Below, one piece after another: positions 1-11,689 of a stretch of 64,000 bases of DNA (the first letter of the stretch is position 1; each line of letters starts with the position of its first letter). A model generated the notes under the pieces. It was not told the DNA's origin. It saw nothing but the letters and a program-made list of their open reading frames with translations, and did no database searches. This DNA is from Mesodorylaimus sp. YZB2_4 (lineage: Eukaryota; Nematoda; Enoplea; Dorylaimida; Dorylaimidae). The position numbers and the translations under genes are program-made. Location of the stretch: NCBI GenBank assembly GCA_030248295.1, contig JASANH010000086.1, forward strand, positions 62,001 to 126,000, in the 5' to 3' direction.

Positions 1-83
1 TCTTCCCCTCCAATTTTGGGTCCATCAGGACTCTTATTCCCAACTGGAATGGCATCTGATCCGAAAGGGAAGAGTTAAGAGGC

Positions 84-135
84 GATGGCTCAGCTGGTTA
101 GGCGTTAATTCGCCTTGGTGGCTTGCAACCCTCAC
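84..135 (+). repeat. tRNA-derived SINE-like head
   Basis: An A-box-like TGGCTCAGCTGG lies at 86-97 and a weak B-box-like GGCTTGCAACCC at about 120-131, a spacing normal for tRNA-type internal promoters. No full cloverleaf could be drawn, so this looks like a SINE head or tRNA relic rather than a tRNA gene. The body may continue to about 300. Confidence 0.27.
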
Positions 136-2959
136 TGGGAGGCCGAGGTTTTACTCGACGGAGGATTGCAGTTTAGTATCTCGTCGCTGGCTTTGGACAA
201 CTGGCTCTAGGCGACACCCCTGCTACTGTCACATGGCGGACGCCCAGCCGAGGAGTAGAGAATTGGGAAACTGTCCTCGAACACCAGTCGGGAAGGTCCC
301 TAAGCTAAGCCGAAGCCCCTTCTCACTAGTATGCCTTCGTTGAAGGTGCTCCCAGTGAAGGCACAAGGAACCTGCCGTGAGGACTGGTCACCTCTTGGGA
401 TAGGTCGGAAGCACCTTTTTCTGGGATCGGAATCAGGCCAAGCCTGATCGGGATTGGGGTTTTTTGTTATTGGTTTTTTTTGTTTTGTTTTTCGTACCTT
501 GTTTGCACACACGAAGGACATGAGTCTATTATCTCACTAAAGCACACTTTCGTCAACCAGGTTTTTTAATCTTTCTATCAGGTCGAGTTTCAGTAATTAC
601 AAATTAACTAAAATTGATGCGTACATTCGCAGTTTCGGTACGCGTCCAGCAAGCTCAGCCGAGGAAAATCAGTGCTGTCATCATTATCGATTTGAGCTGA
701 TGTTGCTGTTGTCTCTTCATCTCAGCATGTCATAATTATTAGCAGAATCCCGATGCCTAAATGTCAGGACCAGGATCGGAATCAGGATCCAGGTCAGGGC
801 CAGAATCGGAATCACGTCACCTTACAGTCTCGCTTATCAAATCATGACTGCTGGCCAGCTAATACGATTTGAAGTCACGTGGAGAGTTGGGCCGGCGCGC
901 CCCAACCCGCAAAACTTTAAAAAAATATAGGGAAAAGTTGTGGGAAAAGTTTGTGGAGGCTTTTACAAAATAGAAATCCGCTCCATAAATCGAAAACGAT
1001 TTGTCTTCGAAGGAGGGGGCACCTTGTCAAGCTCAAGAAAGCATAAAATGAGACATTTCACAAAACTGCGTGTGGGAAGGGGGTGGATAAAGTGGTCGAC
1101 CATTTTTGAGGGGGGTTAGCCAGATACGGTCAGCATGCAGTCAGGGGAAGAGGAGTCAAAAAATCGAGATTTAGAGTGGTCGAGCTTCATGTATGTATTT
1201 TCTGATATTTTGAAACGGCTCACTATTGAAATACGTGTCGCTGTGGAAAAGCTTGAAATTTAGAATGTCGTCGAAGAAGAAGAATTGGATCGACGCCTTG
1301 AAACGTACAGGTCGATTCGCGATACAGCACCGAACGTTAAGCAGTGGGTGATGACACAAGCGAACCAGTCTGGCAATGATTTAAAAAAAGATGTAAGAAC
1401 CGCATCGTGGGCACTAGTTAATGGATTTTGCTGAGGTGCAAGTACGGGCAAGGTTAGCTGGTTCAAGGGGGCAGCGGGGTAGGGGAAGGGGGTGCGGAAG
1501 ATGGCAAAGATGAACGCTGGCCGCTGGCCACCATCGCGAAGCGCAGGGGGGTGGGGTGTGGGGCGAGGCACATCCTCCTCCCCGCCGGGGCTGAAACGTT
1601 TAGAAATTACTGGTTTTATAATGCCCCTTTAATGCATTTTCCTGTTATGGAAGATATGCCTTTAAAGTTTTATATCCTTCAGTCTTTCCTTGACGTATGC
1701 CCTTCTCAGAAGTGTTTGACTGATTGCGAGAATAGCAAGGGACCTTGATTGATATGTATAGATAATATGTATAACAAGCAGGACTTGGCTGCTGGCTGTC
1801 CGATTAGCTCAGGCTAGGAACTTGGTGAGTCAAGCTTGTGAGTATATACTTACTGCGAAGAAAAAAGCAGGACTAGCCCAGGACAGGCAAGGCTGGCTTT
1901 CCTGTGCTATGAAAGAAGGCAAGCCTGATCTGATTGCATGTGAGACAGGTCAGGCTTAGGTCGGTCGAGTGAATGAATGAATTGTATGAGTGTTGACATA
2001 AGTACTCTAAGCTGGCTGGACAATTGGCATGTGCTTGGAGGTAAGGGCTCTGTACGTCAGGTCAGGTCTTGGTCCAGCCCACATACAGTATGATCGCTTT
2101 TCTTTCTTCCTGCTGGACCTGAGGTGGGGAAGAGGGTTTTAGACAAAGGCTCCGAGGTACTAGCCGGCCAGACAGAGGGGTTTACCTATCCTACCTCCCC
2201 CTTGCCCAAACGTGCCGAGGTGTATGGGTTGGCTCTATGCTCATTGCTCAGCTCATTCCAACAAAATAGAGGATAAATCGGAGGCTGTCAAGCAAATATC
2301 ATACCAGTTGATCATTAAATTTTGTGCATAAAAATTTTTAATCCATTTGATTTTTAAAAATTCAAAATGTTTTAGTTGGCCTATCGGAAGCAAATCTTCC
2401 TGCTGGTCGGTATTGGAAAAAGAGCTGCACAAACCGAATCAACATCGGTCGAAATGGGATAAAGTTTCTCAATGTAATGCCACCTCGCTGGAAATTGGGA
2501 GACGCAAGCTGCCAGGCAGATACAGTATTTCTCCACTGTATCGCCGTATGCTCGAAATGAAAATCAAATTAAACAATTCACCGAGTGAAGGTGAGGGAAT
2601 GCATTCGAAGTCCGAACACGATGAATTTGGAAAGGTGTTAGAATAGTATTAGATAAGAGATGAAGACAAGAAAACTTTTTTGTGAAGCGCCTAAGTTGCC
2701 TTTTTTAATTTTTTGTTTTTGCCATATGCTTTACTAGTAAGATCTTGCCTTTTTGCTTTATTGAACGGCCATTCTAGTGTAGTGTCATTTCAGTAACTTG
2801 GTGGCTTTATCAGCACCCAGTTACTTCACATTAGCTGAGTGACTTAATTTTTGCCATTTTCCCTCTTATCAAGAGGCTTGCTCATGTTTACAAAGCTTCC
2901 AGCATGCGATAGTAAAATCAATGTATGTTTTCTGAATGATGAAAGTACAGTAGGACCTC

Positions 2960-3165
2960 TACGTTTACTAAGCAGCCATCTTGTCATGACTGGTTGTTTT
3001 CATGGTAAGACTTGCCCAGATCCTGGTTTGCCTTGGCAAGTTCTTGATAGCTTCTTATCAAGATCCACTTACGATCTCATCATGACTTGACAAGAAGATT
3101 CCTACAGATCTTGCCAAGAAACACAAAATCGGGCAATGCGGGCTAGTTCGCAAATCGACCCATTT
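2960..3165. repeat. Dispersed repeat rich in AAGATCTTGCCAAG-like words
   Basis: Near-palindromic words of the form CTTGCCAAG/AAGATCTTG recur, ending in CAAGAAACACAAAATCGGGC. The end resembles 60108-60130 (CAAGAAATACGAAAATTGGG), inside a similar stretch at 59950-60450, so both look like copies of one non-autonomous repeat. Confidence 0.4.
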
Positions 3166-3467
3166 TTAAATAAAAGCTTTGCTATAACTTTTTTGCCGAG
3201 CTGGGGATGAAAATAACCCTAAAAACAAAAAAAATTAAATAAATGACTTTTCGGAGCTTCCCGCCTTATTTTATTAGGTGTATGTGTGTAGTCGGATTAC
3301 TCATTGTCAGAGTCAAGACGCACTGGCGGGGGAGACCGACAGTGGTTGCGTTTTGCAGTGGCTGATAATGAGCAGGACGAATACAGAGTCCGCGTTGGTA
3401 TTACTGCTTCTTCGAATTCACCACCATTGCTCGCGCAGATTTACTACTCTCTCACGTGGCATCGACG

Positions 3468-3514
3468 TGGATTTTTTAATGGCGTCGGCGACGGCGCCGC
3501 CATTAAAAAATCCA
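3468..3514. repeat. Perfect 17-bp stem hairpin
   Basis: TGGATTTTTTAATGGCG at 3468-3484 is exactly complementary to 3498-3514, leaving a 13-nt GC-rich loop. It could be the core of a foldback element or a small hairpin RNA; no function is shown. Confidence 0.6.
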
Positions 3515-4974
3515 AGTCGAGAAAACACCAATCATTTTACTTGGCAAGACCATAATGCACTACGAGCCAACTTCCTGACAGAAACTGCCCCAGTCGACAG
3601 ATGTCTGCTCGAAAGTTCGAAGTGTCTTCATCATCATCTTGGCGAAACATTTTTGACCGAAGGATTAACAAGCATCGTTACTTCGCGCAAGAATAAGTGT
3701 GATTCAGCAAAGAAAGTTCCTTGGCGAAACTAGACCATGAAGCACCCAATTCAGGAAATACCTACGCAAAATGATATAAATGAGCAAACGTATAACATAT
3801 GTGCATTTCTTTGCTTGGGATTTTCGATCAATGCAATTCAAAACCTTATTTGACCAGCCGTGAGCTCTGAGGAGTTAATCGTAATTTCCATACCTGCTCT
3901 GCATTGACATTTCCTCCCTATGAAAAAGCGCAAGAAACTCACGCCTCCACCTCCACAAGGAATTGGCTAAATGAGGTGAGAGAAACGTACGGTGTGTAAT
4001 CTACGAGAAAAGCGTGTGAACTTGGACCATATGCATCTAGAGTATACCCAGATAAAATAGGTACAATATCTCCATAATGCTCACCTTCAGGCGAAGTACC
4101 TCATTTTGTAAACTTCGTGATCATTTCATCTTCGTCCATAGAATACAATATGTTCTATTTTTCATTTACACTACATATGAACTGTGCATATTCGTGCTCA
4201 GGAATACGAGTCTAGTAGACCCCGGATCGGGCCGGGTCGGGTGTTGCCGCGTCGAAATCGGGTCGGGTAAATTTTTAAATGATCAGTTCAAACGCGTCAA
4301 AAATACAGGAATTTTGCGAGTTACTACTATCAGCAGTTACAGAAACCTTTTCTATCTGTTCAGTTCCAGGATTTGCAGAACTGGCTTTAAGTGCACGCAT
4401 AAAGTCTTGCATACCACGTTTTCATTTTGCGTTACTTCCAAGAATGTCAGACAAATTGTAAGCAGTGCCGATGAGCAAATTTTTTGAGTTTTTTCTGCAT
4501 AAGAAATGGTCCATTTCTGAGAGTTCAAGGCATCATTAACAACTCTGATATGAATAGGTGGAAGTAGCCATAGTTTGAAAAGGAATTGATAATTTTTTAC
4601 AGGCCGTAGGAGTATCTACATACAATCACATTCGATTTTTGAATATGACGAATAAGTTCTTGGGTACACCCGGCTGGAAAGCGTGGTATTCAGTCAGTGC
4701 CCAAACCAAAAAAACCAAAAAAAGCAAAAACCGATCTTCGCACGAAGGCATAGGCCGCTCCGCTCTCCTTACGAAGCCATGAGATCAGTGAAAGCCAAGG
4801 GCAGCCTGATGTCGGTCGAGGGGCGGCCGAGTCTTCTTTGCGCTCCGCTATACGTATATGTTTTCAACATAAAAAAAACCAGTTTACCTGCCATGAGTAA
4901 AAATATCCTTCGCTACGATTTTTTATTGATTTTCACCAGTTTTCTTGGTCTGACTTAATTATCAGAAGAAACAA

Positions 4975-7750
4975 CGATAAACTTGCATATCGGATTCGCA
5001 AATCTTGATGGAATTCGAAACAAGCTTTACGAACTTCGCTAAAATCATATTGCTGGCTTATTTGATATTATTGGCATAACTGAATCAAAAATCGACAAAT
5101 CAATCGAAGATAATGAAGTATCGATCGCCGGATTTTCGATATTTCGGACCGATCGCACGATAAGAGGGGGAGGTGTACTCGCATATGTTGGTGACGATTT
5201 ACCAGCTACTCGCCTCAAATCACCATCGGATGTTGGAATAACCGAGCAAAACTTGGAAGTATTGTCACTCGAAATTGAAACAGTTTCTGGTCCAATGATC
5301 CTTATGGTTGTCTATATTCCTCGGTCAAATGCATTGGAGGTTGAGCAGTTATTATTTTATTGTCAACGGATACTTCGAAATCGTTTCGACATTTGGTCAT
5401 CGTGGGAGATTTTAATGGTGATTTATTGAAACCATCTACTTCCAGAACAGCTGTTTTTGATCTAATTTCGTCGATAAATGGCACCCAAACTGTGAAAGAA
5501 ACGACGAGATTGGATGCAATCCTCGATTTGTATATTATCGGAAATCCAGACCGTCAAATCTCTACGAAAGTTCTCGCTCTAGCTGGAACCTCCGACCACA
5601 ACTTGATTACTGTCAAATTGGCTGCCGAAAACAAGTCGCAAAGATCCAGACCTTCGTCAGGTTTGGAGGCTTCGACGAGTCAATTGGGAATTCATGAATC
5701 AAATTTTATCTACTGAGCATTGTCTTCATTAAGTTACGTCAGCCGCTTGTGTCGATCAAGCATGTCAAAATTTGATGGCACATATACCAAATGTAATCAA
5801 AAAGAATATTCCCCTAAAAACAATTGGCAGGCATAAGCAAGACCCTTGGATGACCACTGAATTACTTCGTTTGATCGATGAAAAAATAATGCGAATAAAC
5901 GTTTCCGAATCTCAAATGATCAAGCCGACTATCAGTGGTCCTCGCGGCCAAAGAGAAAGATCAAAAAAGAAATACGGAAGTGAAAGCACCGATACGTGCA
6001 AGAATTATTCTCTGAAGCGCATGATTCAACTGAATTCTAGAATGCGATTCGGAAATTTAACCCTGAAAACGGAAAAATTCCCTCCCGTCGATAATTTCGG
6101 GAATTCTTATTTTACAAATGAGGAGAAAGCAATGGTTCTTAAAGTACGTTTACATCGAATTTCAACCAAAATTGTGAAGAGCCGTATTCTCCCCCACAGT
6201 CTGACCTAGATGATTTTGGACAATACTCAGCTAAAAAAAAATTCGTCCAAGACCAAATAGCGAAGCTGAGAAATCGAGGCGCCCCAGGTCTTGACGGCTT
6301 GACTGTGCCAATTCTGAAGAATATCGCACAATCAATTGCTCCAGCGTTGACAGCATTGATAAACCGATCACTGAAAAAAGACTGTTTTCCTGCAGTTTGG
6401 AAGATTGCTAAAGTGGTGCCCATACCAAAACCAGGGGAGCGAACGTCAGTTACAAATTATCGCCCGATTTCGCTGCTACCTATTATGTCAAAAATGTCGA
6501 AACAGAACGTACTGTCTCTGCTTCGCCCAAAATTTAAATTATCCCACAATCAGCATGGTTTCCGGAAAAGATTGTCGACGACTGGTGCTTTAGTTCGCTT
6601 GACACAATCAATTCATACTTGGCTAAATGGATCCGAATATCGATCAGTTGCAGGCCTTTTTTTCGACATCAGGAAAGCCTTTGATAAAGTTAGTCACACT
6701 AAATTATTAGAAGCCATGGGAACCGACCACAAATTATGTCCAAAGTTGTTGCGTTGGCTGTCATCATATCTTAGCGGGAGATCGCAGTTCGTCTCACTTG
6801 GTACAAGCTCATCGCAAAGATCGCCAATCATTTCTGGTGTCCCGCAAGGATCAGTTCTTGCTCCAATATTGTTTGTGGCTTTCATCAACTCTGTACTGCA
6901 AAAATTTTCGGATCAGCTCAAACTGCTATGTTACAAGCGTATGCCGATGACTTAGCACTATTAGTCTTAGGCGAGTCTATTAGAGAGGTCGGCTCGATGG
7001 TCCAGCCTCACATCGATTTTGTTGTGGCGAGTATAAGTGATCTTGGACTTTAGTTTAACACAGCAAAGACTCAAGCCAGTATTTTTCATTTTGGTCGCAG
7101 TAATTTGCAATGCGAACCATGTCTCACAGTCGTGGGCAAATTCAGGTTACGTAAAATATTTGGGTGTTTAACTTGACCGCGATATGCAATTTAATCAACA
7201 CTGTCAGCAAATTTGTAGCAAAGCTCGCCAAATGATTGTTTTTTCAGAAGAAAATTCGGGAAATTCGCATCCAGCGTCCTTGGAGTGGTCTATCTTCAAT
7301 GTGTTCGGCCCAGTTGGACTATGGATGCGTTTCTTGGGATCCGATCTCGAAACAGTCCATTAAGGCATTGGAAAGCTCTCAAAAATTTGCTGCTCCGTCC
7401 ATATTAAACAGCTGGAATATTGAATACGAAGAAGCTTTACTGCAGTTGAAATTGCCACTACTATCCGACCATCGTAGGCGTTAGAAGCTACTGCAGCTTT
7501 ATCGATACTATAATGGCCACGCGTATTACCCAAACGCAAATTTTAATCACACCGACATGGTAGATCGTCGTAGCAGTGACCATCAAACATCAAACCACAT
7601 GTACTACCTTTCCCAGTTTCATTTCATGGGTTTTTTTCTAATCGATCAATTAAAAAAGCAGCGATTACTAACGACGCTTATGCAACTTTCGATCCAACTT
7701 TCTGCAGATTATCTGGATTTACACTATAAACAAAGGGATACCTTGTACTT
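4975..7750 (+). mobile_element. Degenerate non-LTR retrotransposon, CR1/Jockey-like
   Basis: Three blocks in order give a LINE ORF2. First is an APE-type endonuclease (4975-5716) with ITESKID, a GGGV-YV block, GDFNGDL and SDHNLI. Next is a reverse transcriptase (about 6240-7115) with PGLDGL, NYRPISLLP, HGFRK, FDIRKAFDKVSH and SGVPQGSVLAP, followed by YADD in another frame at about 6939-6950. Last is the C-terminal region after the thumb (7236-7740), with LDYGCVSWDP. Frameshifts near 5345, 6930 and 7220 and in-frame stops (for example near 5043 and 7052) make it a pseudogene. The clade is judged by eye. The 3' end meets another element at 7779. Confidence 0.88.
6299..6955 (+). pseudogene. Reverse transcriptase domain, longest open block of the LINE
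   Basis: This frame covers RT motifs 1 to 4, including FDIRKAFDKVSH (first catalytic Asp) and SGVPQGSVLAP. It stops just as the catalytic YADD appears in the next frame (about 6939-6950), so a single-base change breaks the enzyme at its active site. It is part of the 4975-7750 element and not a host gene. Confidence 0.85.
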
Positions 7751-7778
7751 CTCACGGCGAATAAAAGACTTGACTCCA

Positions 7779-9148
7779 GAGGCCGTATTCCAGAAGCGTT
7801 TTCCAGCGAGATTTTGCAGTAAGGTGACTGGATTCTAGTGAGATGGCTGCGTTTGCTATTACAGAAACAATTACAGTCACGTAGTTTCAGTCACTGAGCC
7901 CGATAACACAGTCACTGCGCAAAAAATACCTAAACGCTATTCCATAAAACTTTGTCGCTTGGAAAGTCCAGTGAACTATCGGAGGTGGCTGAGAAAAATC
8001 TTCAGGTGCTCTCGATCGCCTGAAACTGTTTTCCAGCGAGCTTTTACCCTATATAAACAGTAGAGTTTGGCTGTGAGTTGTCCCAATGGCAGAGCAGAGA
8101 TATGGCGGTCAATGCGAGGGAGGATTTTTTTCAGGTTTCCCATGAAAGTAAGGAGGTGCGGAAATTTTAGGACCACAGATAAACACTTCAGACAATTTAA
8201 AAAGTGTATAATTCCCCAATTGATTGAGCTTATGTTATCGATGTAGCAAGTGCGTCTTTAGCACCAGTTCGGATCTGACTGTAGAATAAAAGAAAGACTG
8301 ATCGTTTTACATCCACATACTGTACTATAATGTTTGTTTCGCATGATTTTCTGCCCGACCACTGTGGTATTCAGCTTGGTTTTAACATCGATCGGGCGAT
8401 CCAAGTAGTAGGTGGTCAACAGTCAAGGCAACAGACAGATCCTCTGCACTTCAAAAAGAGGAGGAGCTTCCACCTTCGATGACAATTTACACGTGATAAG
8501 CACAGGTTCAATCTCCCACCCAGCTCCACAAGCATAACATCCCGGAGATTCCCTTATACCTCACAGGAGAAGTTTCGAGGGGCTGGCTACACTCCTGTTC
8601 ATATACTCTTGAGATGGAACATTCGTACTTTTGTTTGGCACTTGGAGCTTTCCTAGAAGCGTCATCAAAAAGGAGAGGAAGTCATGTAAGAAGGTGCAAG
8701 AATTCAGAAAAATGAATGTACGCCTAAGAAGTGCAGGAGTAGGAAGGAATAAACGTGAGAGGGGAGGGGAAGATAGAAGAAATCATGACCTGCAATTTAT
8801 TTTCTCTACTTTTACCAGACATTCACGCTCATCTCTCTACAGCTCCCCTAAAATCACTATTGCGGGGATGCACTCAGCGTGGGTATCTATCTAGAAACCG
8901 TAGGTGACAGCAAATGCACGCGGAAGTCGCTGGAATATGCGAGCCTTGTCACCAGAAAATCACAAAGACCCTATTTTCTTTCTGGAATAGGCGCAAAAAG
9001 TTAGGCCTTTCTACAGTCACCTCAATTGACTTTCACAGCGAGCTCAGTGGAATAAGTCACAGTCACCTCATTGGAAAGTTACAGTCACCTCGCTGGAATT
9101 TTCCTTTCATGTCACTATTTTCCAGAGAGCTTTCTGGAATACGGCCTC
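7779..9148. mobile_element. DNA element with 17-bp terminal inverted repeats
   Basis: GAGGCCGTATTCCAGAA at 7779-7795 is exactly repeated in inverse at 9132-9148. Subterminal words of the type CAGTCACCTC..TGGAA recur at both ends (7800-7840 and 9015-9100). The 1.37 kb between holds no recognisable transposase, so it is probably non-autonomous. A clear target duplication was not found, so the ends could be slightly off. It lies at the decayed 3' end of the LINE. Confidence 0.5.
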
Positions 9149-9582
9149 AGCTCTCAATCTCGCTTCACCCCAACCAGCCTTTCTCTTCCTTTGATTTTCC
9201 TGATCGTGCACACGAATCGACTTAGCTTCCGCGGTAGCACTCGTCCATGCTGCAAAGAACATGCTGTGTAACATGAGCCGCTACTCATCACCAATATCAC
9301 CATCTTCATCATCAGATCAACAGGCATTTTTCCCGTTGGGTCCCCAACTCAGGTTAGCTTACACTGATATTAGGCTTAGGCTGGTAAAAGGCTTAAAAAG
9401 CCGGCCTTATACGAGCCGACGCCTGCGGACCGAACGGCAAGAGGCGCTCAGGACTTACCATTCCAGACATCGATGTCTTTATTTGGCTGAACTGGCAACA
9501 GATAAAGGCCTTTCTGGTGTGCGCATTAATAGCAATCGCTTATACTGACCTGACTACCGTTATCGTATCCTTTGTACTCTCA

Positions 9583-9840
9583 CGCGACTCCACTCATCAT
9601 CGCCATATAAACGCCTAAGGCTTCAAAAACTGAAAGCGTCCTTCGCTGACAGTTAAAATAGTAAAGACTCCTCACTTCGAGCAGCTGGTGCTCAGCACCC
9701 GCGTAATTGCACCTGGCACATACATGAGATCCTTCTTTGGCAACATATTTCGGACAGTGGTCGCATCCACTTTGATTACAGCGTCCACGCAAATAGCCTT
9801 TTGAGTCCCTATTTCCAGGCGCACTGTACACTTCGGCCAT
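9583..9840 (-). CDS. Cys-rich zinc-binding exon, possible first coding exon
   Basis: The minus frame opens with ATG at 9840 and shows a compact Cys/His array: C-N-Q-S-G-C-D-H-C, then H-V-C-A-R-C-N-Y-A-G-A-E-H. This fits a small zinc-binding module common in intron-rich invertebrate genes. A GTGAGG donor follows the codons LLE, after which the frame becomes featureless, so the exon probably ends near 9677 rather than at the listed stop. The protein family is not identified and the downstream exons were not found. It could also belong to a decayed element. Confidence 0.4.
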
Positions 9841-10077
9841 GTTCAGGTATTAACAGGCGCGGTAGCTGCCTATTTAGCCCAGCCACACAGACTCGCAATG
9901 TTAAGCGGACAACTTTGATCGTTCACAACTCGACAACAAATCAACAAAAATGCACAAAATTTTGGGGGTGAGCTATGTTTGCTATGGCCAATTATCGTGC
10001 AAAATTTCGTTTGAAATGGTTCAGCCGTTATCGAGATCCAAAATTCACGTTTTGCTGTTCCAGAGATGACGACGGAA

Positions 10078-10096
10078 GACGACGACGACGACGACG
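10078..10096. repeat. (GAC)n microsatellite
   Basis: A short GAC trinucleotide run follows a segment reading TTTCGTTTGAAATGG.. that looks like the tail of a dispersed repeat. Confidence 0.6.
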
Positions 10097-10526
10097 AAGT
10101 ACTTAAGTCCTGTCCACAGCAATAACCACTAAAGCTACGGACAACGGAGTTGGTTTTTCTGAAAGCTCTCATGGCGCGAAGTATTCTTTTGAGGGTGTGA
10201 TTTCGAAATTCGAGCTAATTAATTCTTTGTGCTCGAAAAACTGGATTTTAGCACATACCACCAGCAGGCGGAATATTTTTATTAGCCGTGCGGCGCCCGT
10301 AAGTGCTGTTTCTGTTAGCCGTAGTTACCCTCCGTTAAAATTACTAGCCGAGACGAGTGTTCTGTTCTGTTTAGTTTGGTTGAACTTTTTGTTTTAGTTC
10401 GGTGGATTTGTTGACTTTTTTATTGATTTGATTTCTAAGCCAAAAGTTTTTGAAAAATTCTCTCGCGATCCACTGTACCTTCTCTGTAGCAAAGAATATT
10501 TGTCGCGTAACTGGAGCCTGTTTGCC

Positions 10527-10655
10527 ACCAGGGCCGGGCTCCTGAATCGCGATTTACTTTAACTGGGCAGTCAAAATTAACTGCCCAGTTAAGTGCCTTA
10601 ACCGGGCAGTACACTAACTGGGCAGTTAAGGCAGATTTAACCGGCGTTCCTGATA
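10527..10655. mobile_element. Harbinger-related MITE
   Basis: The left edge, GGGCCGGGCTCCTGAATCGC, matches the inverse of 21140-21163 at the right end of the Harbinger element, and both share repeated AACTGGGCAG words. The segment is about 130 bp with no coding capacity, so it looks like a deletion derivative mobilised by the same transposase. Confidence 0.55.
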
Positions 10656-10659
10656 TCTA

Positions 10660-11348
10660 ATTTTAAAGCTGTCAGACTTGCATGGTGTTGTTTTTTGGAA
10701 TGGCGCGTTTGATTTTCACAGTGGTCGTTGAGGAAGACGAGGTCGATGTCGACGAAATAGCATGTGAGCTTGGAGATTTAGTGCAGTCGGCGGACAAGTG
10801 TGAGATTGCGGATTGCAGATTTTAGTGTATGCATCCAAACTTAAAAGGTCGCGCCTGGAAAAACCAGTCAAGATGAAAAAGAGCGGAAGAAATTCATCCA
10901 TGTACTGTGAGCCGGTTTTCAAGCGCGCTGTCGGCCATTTCATGCTTCATACTAAGCCAAAGCACCTAAAGATAAAAAAAACATAAATTGACAATCATAT
11001 TTAGCCTAGGTGGCAGTCGAACCTTGTAAGTGCGCACGTACTGTAGAGTGAGAGGCAAATGCTTCAGCCCGCCTAGGCCACAACCTGGGCAGTCGGCTTC
11101 GTGAGACAGTCGTACTTGGTTGGGCAAACGCCGTAATAAATTAAACTGAGCAGGGAAATTCAGTGTGGAATATTACTGCTGACGTTGTCGTCGATCATCG
11201 ATTGATGCCGGATGCCGGTCAAAAAGTGCTGCACTGTTACTTATATTTCACATCTCCTCTGTTTGAATCTGACGGAAATCCTATTCGATTTCCCTATCCC
11301 GATGTTCCACTCTTGGCGAGTATGCCTGAATTTCTTGGCGAGTATGCC
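10660..11348. other. No recognisable feature
   Basis: Only short frames without recognisable domains are present. Confidence 0.4.
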
Positions 11349-11687
11349 CTATTTTGCGAGTTTAACAGCGTGAGCCAGGCGAATGCGTCGAAAGAATTCT
11401 AATCGCGCCACAGTTACAGTAGGACTGTAGAGATTAACTAGAACTCCCTTAAAATCGCCCGCCTGCACATCCAGCGTCAGGCACTGGCCCTCACGATCTC
11501 TCCGAACACGATTAATTTTCACGTTCGGGCCTCGCCGAAATATGATAGCTACCCCACATGCATTATTTGTGCCATGTGAGTAATAGATACTGCGGGAAAC
11601 ACCCAATTGCTGTTGCCAAGCGACTTCCTGACTTTCCACGCTGTGTGTTTCTTGCAGGAAACTGGCATAAAACTTCCTTTCCTCCAA
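11349..11687 (-). pseudogene. LINE endonuclease fragment (L1/Tx1-like)
   Basis: The minus frame carries SFLQETHSVE, YYSHGTNNACGVAIIF, RDREGQCLTLDV and GVLVNLYSP, the N-terminal half of an APE-type endonuclease. It is closely related to the LINE copy at 55391-55942 (SFLQETHSV, FSHGTDIARGVAIV, NLYSPNS). It has no downstream RT, so it is a fragment. Confidence 0.82.
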
Positions 11688-11689
11688 CC

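Larger units (their letters stand above)
300..4970. other. Intergenic, no recognisable gene
   Basis: This stretch holds only short open frames with no domain I recognise. Frames at 2347-2646 and 3278-3733 are the longest; neither has a recognisable motif or a clear splice context, though either could be an isolated exon. A dispersed repeat (2960-3165) and a hairpin (3468-3514) lie inside and are listed separately. Confidence 0.5.

Noticed and set aside
86-160. Functional tRNA gene
   Set aside because: A and B box-like words are present but no acceptor stem or anticodon arm could be folded.
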